NCBI GenBank assembly: GCA_023230755.1
Contig: JALNWS010000161.1
Coordinates: 1-9,208, forward strand
Direction: 5' to 3'
DNA: 9,208 bases
Source: Azoarcus sp.
Lineage (GTDB): Bacteria > Pseudomonadota > Gammaproteobacteria > Burkholderiales > Rhodocyclaceae
Part shown: one piece after another, positions 6,023 to 9,208 of the stretch
Position numbering within the stretch: the first letter of the stretch is position 1
How the letters are laid out: the number at the start of each line of letters is the position of its first letter
Made by a program: the position numbers and the translations under genes
The notes under the pieces: model-generated
Databases searched by the model: none
What the model saw: the letters and a program-made list of their open reading frames with translations, nothing else
Told to the model about the DNA's origin: nothing

Positions 6023-6729
6023 TAATGCTCCAGCGAAAAATAGAGATCGTGAAGATCACTCTGGCTGACGTCGCTCGCAGGCTGATCGAGCACCACCTTG
6101 CCGCTGCGCATCAGGAACACACGGTCCGCCACGCCCAGCGCGAGATGGGTGTTCTGCTCTACGAGGACGATGGTCACGCCCTCCTCCTTGAGCTTGCGCA
6201 GAATATCCAGGATCTCATGCACGATGACCGGCGCCAGACCGAGCGAGGGTTCATCCACGAGCAGCACTCGCGGCTCCGCCATCAAGCCACGCCCGATGGC
6301 CAGCATCTGCGCCTCCCCTCCCGAGAGCGAACCTGCCTGCTGAGAGCGGCGCTCCTTGAGCCGGGGGAAGAACGTGTACGCACGCTCGATGTTGCGCTGG
6401 ACTGCCGCCCGGCGCTCTGTGGGGAAAGCCCCCATCGCAAGGTTTTCCTCGACCGACATGTCGCGAAAGACCATGCGTCCCTCGGGAATGAGCACCAGCC
6501 CGCGGCCCGGCATTTCCCAGGTCGGCGTGCCGCCAATGCTGTGTCCGTCGAGCACGATCTCACCGCGGGTCGGTGCGACCAGCCCCATCACCGCCTTCAG
6601 CATCGTGCTCTTGCCCGCGCCATTGGGGCCAACCACGGTTGTCAGTTCGCCTTCGCGAAAGTCGAGAGAGGCATCCCATAGCACATTGATCGCGCCATAG
6701 CCCGCGCGAACACTCTTTACCTCAAGCAT
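6022..6729 (-). CDS. livF: LivF-type ABC transporter ATP-binding protein
   Basis: This 235-residue ATPase is of normal LivF length and powers a branched-chain amino acid type (HAAT) importer together with LivG. Walker A GPNGAGKS is at residues 34-41, the LivF-characteristic IPEGRMVFRDMSVEENL is at 81-97, the ABC signature LSGGE is at 135-139, Walker B VLLVDE is at 155-160, and VEQN at 190-193 occupies the switch region in the form usual for LivF. The frame stays open to 7128, but the ATG at 6729 is chosen: GGAGG lies 8 nt upstream, homology to LivF begins there, and the extra upstream residues are an out-of-frame reading of livG. The start overlaps the livG stop by 8 nt. In beta- and alphaproteobacterial degraders, importers of this family often carry aromatic or other carboxylic acids rather than amino acids, which is the likely role here given the CoA-pathway neighbours. 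Confidence 0.95.
   Translation of the reverse strand: MLEVKSVRAGYGAINVLWDASLDFREGELTTVVGPNGAGKSTMLKAVMGLVAPTRGEIVLDGHSIGGTPTWEMPGRGLVLIPEGRMVFRDMSVEENLAMGAFPTERRAAVQRNIERAYTFFPRLKERRSQQAGSLSGGEAQMLAIGRGLMAEPRVLLVDEPSLGLAPVIVHEILDILRKLKEEGVTIVLVEQNTHLALGVADRVFLMRSGKVVLDQPASDVSQSDLHDLYFSLEH
6028..6031 (-). promoter_or_regulatory. Ribosome binding site for the GTG start of the MFS gene
   Basis: GGAG on the minus strand lies 5 nt before the GTG at 6022, within the last codons of livF. It supports the non-ATG start, because the first in-frame ATG lies at codon 35, past the start of TM1. Confidence 0.5.
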
Positions 6730-7438
6730 CTTCGCCACCTCCGGTATAACTGCGCACCACTTCCGGATCGCGGAAAACGGCATCCGGCGTACCGTCGGCG
6801 AGAATCTCACCAAAGTTGAGCACCACCACCCGATGGCACAGACTGGAAACGGTCTCGATGTCGTGCTCGATGATGAGGATGCCGATCTTGAAGCGCTTGT
6901 GCATGTCCTGCAGGCGCGCGGTGAAGTGACGCTTGCCGTTGGTTTCAAGACCCGCGAGTACTTCGTCCAGGAGCAGCATGCGCGGCTCGGTGGCCATTGC
7001 CTTGGCCACCTCCAGACGCTTGAGCTCCTGCAGCGCCAACTCGGTCGCGGCATTGCGATCAGCCTGGTCACCCAGATCCATGAAGTCCATGATCTCGTCC
7101 AGACGCTTGTGATCGACCTTGCCTGCACCGAAGCGCTGAGCCACCAGCAGGTTCTCGCGCACCGTCAGCTCATGCATCGGCTGCGGAATCTGGAACGTGC
7201 GGCCGAGACCATGATGGGCACGCGAATGCAGCGGCTTGCGAGTCAGATCGACACCGTTGAACATCACCCGACCGCCGCCCGGTCGCACCAGCCCCGAGAT
7301 CGCGTTGAACAGGGTGGTCTTGCCGGCACCATTGGGCCCTACCAGCCCCAGAACCTGATCGGTTCCCATCGAAAAAGAGACATCTTTGACGGCGGTCAGG
7401 CCACCAAAACGAACGGTTACGTTCTCAAGTGTGAGCAT
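6722..7438 (-). CDS. livG: LivG-type ABC transporter ATP-binding protein with a degenerate signature motif
   Basis: This 238-residue ATPase pairs with LivF to energise the importer. Walker A GPNGAGKT is at residues 34-41, the Q-loop glutamine is Gln83 in RTFQIPQPM, Walker B MLLLDE is at 154-159 with catalytic Glu159, and the switch histidine is His192 in IIEHD. The ABC signature, usually LSGGQ or LSYGQQR, is replaced by LALQELKRLE (134-143). After Walker B the usual DEPxxGL reads DEVLAGL. Walker A, Walker B, Q-loop and H-loop are intact, so the protein is probably functional, but one of the two ATP sites of the LivF-LivG dimer would have a non-canonical signature. I recall similar variants among LivG-like proteins, so this may be a subfamily trait rather than damage. 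The ATG at 7438 has AGGAGG 6 nt upstream and overlaps the end of livM by 14 nt. Confidence 0.95.
   Translation of the reverse strand: MLTLENVTVRFGGLTAVKDVSFSMGTDQVLGLVGPNGAGKTTLFNAISGLVRPGGGRVMFNGVDLTRKPLHSRAHHGLGRTFQIPQPMHELTVRENLLVAQRFGAGKVDHKRLDEIMDFMDLGDQADRNAATELALQELKRLEVAKAMATEPRMLLLDEVLAGLETNGKRHFTARLQDMHKRFKIGILIIEHDIETVSSLCHRVVVLNFGEILADGTPDAVFRDPEVVRSYTGGGEDA
6738..6742 (-). promoter_or_regulatory. Ribosome binding site deciding the livF start
   Basis: GGAGG on the minus strand lies 8 nt before the ATG at 6729, inside the livG 3' end. It excludes the long upstream frame as the translated form. Confidence 0.7.
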
Positions 7439-8375
7439 TACGAGCCTCCTGCGGTTTGCGCTTGAAGAGCCTCATCAGGCCATCGGGGGCGAACAGGATC
7501 ATCCCTGCCAGCACAGCACCAAGGATGAGTTGGTGACCCGTACTCATGATTTCCTTGAATACCAGCTGGTCGACCAGGTAGATCACTACCGCGCCGATGG
7601 CAGGCCCATACACCGTGCGGTAACCGCCGAAGATGGCCGCTACGATCGGCAACACGCTCCAAGCGCTATTGAAAGCGTAATCCGGCTCAAGGAAGTTGAT
7701 CACATGCGCATTGAACGCACCGATCAACCCACCCATGAACGCGGACACAAACAGCATCCAGCTCTTGAGCATCAGGCTGTTGACCCCGACCACCCGAGTT
7801 GCATCCTCACTGTCATGCATGGCACGCAAGGCCGTGCCGTAATCGGAGCGACGAATCCGGCCATACACCCAGCAAAACATGAGCACCAGCGAGAGCACCA
7901 CGAAGTACGCCCCCAGCCGTGAAGACAGGTTGAAGCCGAAGATGTCGGGCAGACCTGGAATCGAGGACAATCCGGCAGAGCCCCCGGTCAGCGACGAAAA
8001 CTCGGTGGCTAGGATCTTGAAGATGTGTGCATAGGCCAGGATCGCCAGCGCGAAGTAAGGCCCCGACAGGCGCAGCGCCGGCAACATGAAGACCGAGGCC
8101 AGAACCGCAGCAACGCCGCCTGCGGGGATCGCCACCATGACTGGTAAACCGAGCTTGGTCACCAGCAGCGCGGAAGCGTAGCCACCGATCCCGAAGAAGG
8201 CTGCGTGACCGAAGCTCACCATGCCGCCGAGGTTACCCAGCAGCGCCCACGATACCGCCATGCCCGCAACGATCAACGACGAAACCAGCAAACTGAGGAT
8301 GTAGTTGTTTCCATTGAGCAGGACGGGCACCACTACGTAGAACAGTGCCAGCGCCACAATCATACGTTTCTGCAT
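7425..8375 (-). CDS. livM: LivM-type ABC transporter permease
   Basis: This 316-residue integral membrane protein is one of two permease subunits of the HAAT importer. The family motif is visible at GMVSFGHAAFFGIGGY (residues 51-66), and RLSGPYFALAILAYA follows in the next membrane region. The cytoplasmic loop with SDYGTALRAMHDSEDATRVVGV is the EAA-like coupling region that contacts the ATPases. Roughly eight or nine hydrophobic segments can be counted, normal for LivM. The frame is open to 8426, but the ATG at 8375 is preferred: it follows the livH stop by 4 nt, GGGGGTG lies 5 nt upstream, and the longer form would add a polar arginine-rich N-terminus read from livH. The end overlaps livG by 14 nt. 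Confidence 0.94.
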   Translation of the reverse strand: MQKRMIVALALFYVVVPVLLNGNNYILSLLVSSLIVAGMAVSWALLGNLGGMVSFGHAAFFGIGGYASALLVTKLGLPVMVAIPAGGVAAVLASVFMLPALRLSGPYFALAILAYAHIFKILATEFSSLTGGSAGLSSIPGLPDIFGFNLSSRLGAYFVVLSLVLMFCWVYGRIRRSDYGTALRAMHDSEDATRVVGVNSLMLKSWMLFVSAFMGGLIGAFNAHVINFLEPDYAFNSAWSVLPIVAAIFGGYRTVYGPAIGAVVIYLVDQLVFKEIMSTGHQLILGAVLAGMILFAPDGLMRLFKRKPQEARNAHT

Positions 8376-8379
8376 TGCG

Positions 8380-9208
8380 TCACCCCCGTCTCTTCTGACC
8401 ACCGAACAGACCGTTCGGAAGCACAAACAGCACCACCAGGAAAAGCACCATGCCCGACAACTCCTGCAATGCAGAGCTGAAGAAGGTCACAGTGAGCGCC
8501 TCGGCCACACCGAGCAGCAATGCGGCAAGGAGGACGCCGGGAACCGACCCGACCCCTGCGAGCACGGTGATGATGAAAGCCTTCACCGTAAGGGCGTGAC
8601 CAAGAGGCGGCGAGATCACACCGCTGGAGTAGATCGCTGTACCCGCCACGGCTGCGAGCAGCCCCGCGACCAGAAAGGACGCCACCTCGACCTTCGCCGG
8701 GTTGATCCCCATGAGTTTGGCTGCATCACGATTGGACGAAACCGCACGCACCGCACGGCCATACCAGCTGCGCGACAGCCAGTACCACAACGCGATGGCG
8801 ACAAAGACGCTGACTACAAAGGCGCCGAGCTCGCTGTTCATGCTGTATACCGACCCGAACTGGACTGCGTCCTGCATGAAGGACGTGGAGGTCGAACGGA
8901 TATCGCTCTTCCAGATCAGCAGAATGCCGTTGGTCAGGATCACGCCAAGCGCAAAGGTCAGCATGAGCGAGTTCAGCTCACGGTTTCGTCGAATCCGTGA
9001 AACCAGGAAATACACCGTTGCCGACGCCGCAGCGGTCACAATCGCCGCCACCGGCAAGGAGAGCAAGGGATTGAGCCCGTATGCGCTTTCCATCGTGTAT
9101 GCCACGTAGGCCGCCAGCAACACGAGCTCGCCATGCGCAAGGTTGATTACCCGCATGGTGCCGAACGCCAGGGCCAGGCCGAGGCCGATGAGTGCGTAGA
9201 TGCCGCCC
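8380..9208 (-). CDS. livH: LivH-type ABC transporter permease, 5' end outside window
   Basis: The frame is open from the right edge and encodes 275 visible residues of the second HAAT permease. The internal ATG at 9156 is not the start: 17 in-frame codons before it read GGIYALIGLGLALAFGT, which is typical first-helix LivH sequence and leads directly into the family motif RVINLAHGELVLLAAYVAY. Probably about 15-20 residues are missing. Several further hydrophobic segments follow. The coupling loop is near GRAVRAVSSNRDAAKLMGIN, and the glycine-rich VLAGVGSVPGVLLAALLLGVAE is characteristic of LivH. The protein ends with FGGQKRRG. It is the first visible gene of the operon. The periplasmic binding protein gene (livK-like) that such a system needs is absent and probably lies upstream, beyond the right edge, or elsewhere. 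Confidence 0.95.
   Translation of the reverse strand, partial: GGIYALIGLGLALAFGTMRVINLAHGELVLLAAYVAYTMESAYGLNPLLSLPVAAIVTAAASATVYFLVSRIRRNRELNSLMLTFALGVILTNGILLIWKSDIRSTSTSFMQDAVQFGSVYSMNSELGAFVVSVFVAIALWYWLSRSWYGRAVRAVSSNRDAAKLMGINPAKVEVASFLVAGLLAAVAGTAIYSSGVISPPLGHALTVKAFIITVLAGVGSVPGVLLAALLLGVAEALTVTFFSSALQELSGMVLFLVVLFVLPNGLFGGQKRRG
8381..8387 (-). promoter_or_regulatory. Ribosome binding site deciding the livM start
   Basis: GGGGGTG on the minus strand lies 5 nt before the ATG at 8375 and overlaps the livH stop codon. It is weaker than the other sites in the operon but better than anything before the upstream in-frame start at 8426. Confidence 0.45.

Noticed and set aside
5120..6025. 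A 301-codon plus-strand frame opposite the MFS gene
   Set aside because: It is His-, Gln- and Arg-rich, the typical complement of a membrane protein gene, with no family resemblance.
4842..6059. A 405-codon minus-strand frame overlapping the MFS gene
   Set aside because: It is a frame-shifted reading of the MFS gene, rich in Arg, Gly and Cys, lacking the hydrophobic segments and motifs of the true frame.
6730..7128. N-terminal extension of livF
   Set aside because: The upstream frame is a shifted reading of livG, dominated by Ser, Arg, Trp and Cys. The LivF fold and ribosome site both start at 6729.
1..9208. Mobile element, CRISPR array, RNA gene or defence system
   Set aside because: No transposase, integrase, terminal repeats, spaced direct repeats, tRNA-like cloverleaf or known defence domain was visible on either strand.

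Overview
The window is a high-GC bacterial fragment. Densely packed reading frames with strong GC3 bias, Shine-Dalgarno starts and protein flavours fit a betaproteobacterium, perhaps of the Azoarcus/Thauera/Aromatoleum kind. That placement is an inference from style only, since there is no rRNA or other marker. Nearly everything is on the minus strand, so transcription runs from the right edge to the left.

Right to left, positions 9208 to 2000 hold one tightly packed gene series: livH (5' end outside the window), livM, livG and livF (a branched-chain amino acid type, HAAT, ABC importer lacking its periplasmic binding protein in this window), a 14-helix DHA2-type MFS exporter, a nitronate monooxygenase/2-nitropropane dioxygenase-family flavoprotein, an enoyl-CoA hydratase/isomerase-family protein, and an IclR-family regulator. 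Most junctions overlap by 1 to 14 nt or are separated by only a few nt, so this looks like one operon with translational coupling. The largest gaps are 24 nt (MFS to flavoprotein) and 34 nt (crotonase to iclR).

After iclR there is a 145-nt gap rich in inverted repeats, including a possible terminator just after the iclR stop and a stack of nested palindromes. Then comes a full-length electron transfer flavoprotein-ubiquinone oxidoreductase (ETF-QO), also on the minus strand. It converges with the 3' end of an unidentified plus-strand gene at positions 1-186.

Read together, the cluster suggests uptake of a small carboxylic or aromatic acid by the Liv-type importer, its processing as a CoA thioester (isomerase-like crotonase), delivery of electrons from acyl-CoA dehydrogenation through ETF to quinone by ETF-QO, and local control by an IclR regulator. 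The exporter could remove the substrate or a toxic intermediate. The substrate cannot be read from the window: no CoA ligase, acyl-CoA dehydrogenase, thiolase or binding protein is visible. I found no tRNA, rRNA, CRISPR array, insertion sequence, prophage gene or defence system. The most unusual points are the crotonase without either canonical hydratase glutamate, the LivG subunit with a degenerate ABC signature, and the mixed importer/exporter/flavoenzyme operon itself.
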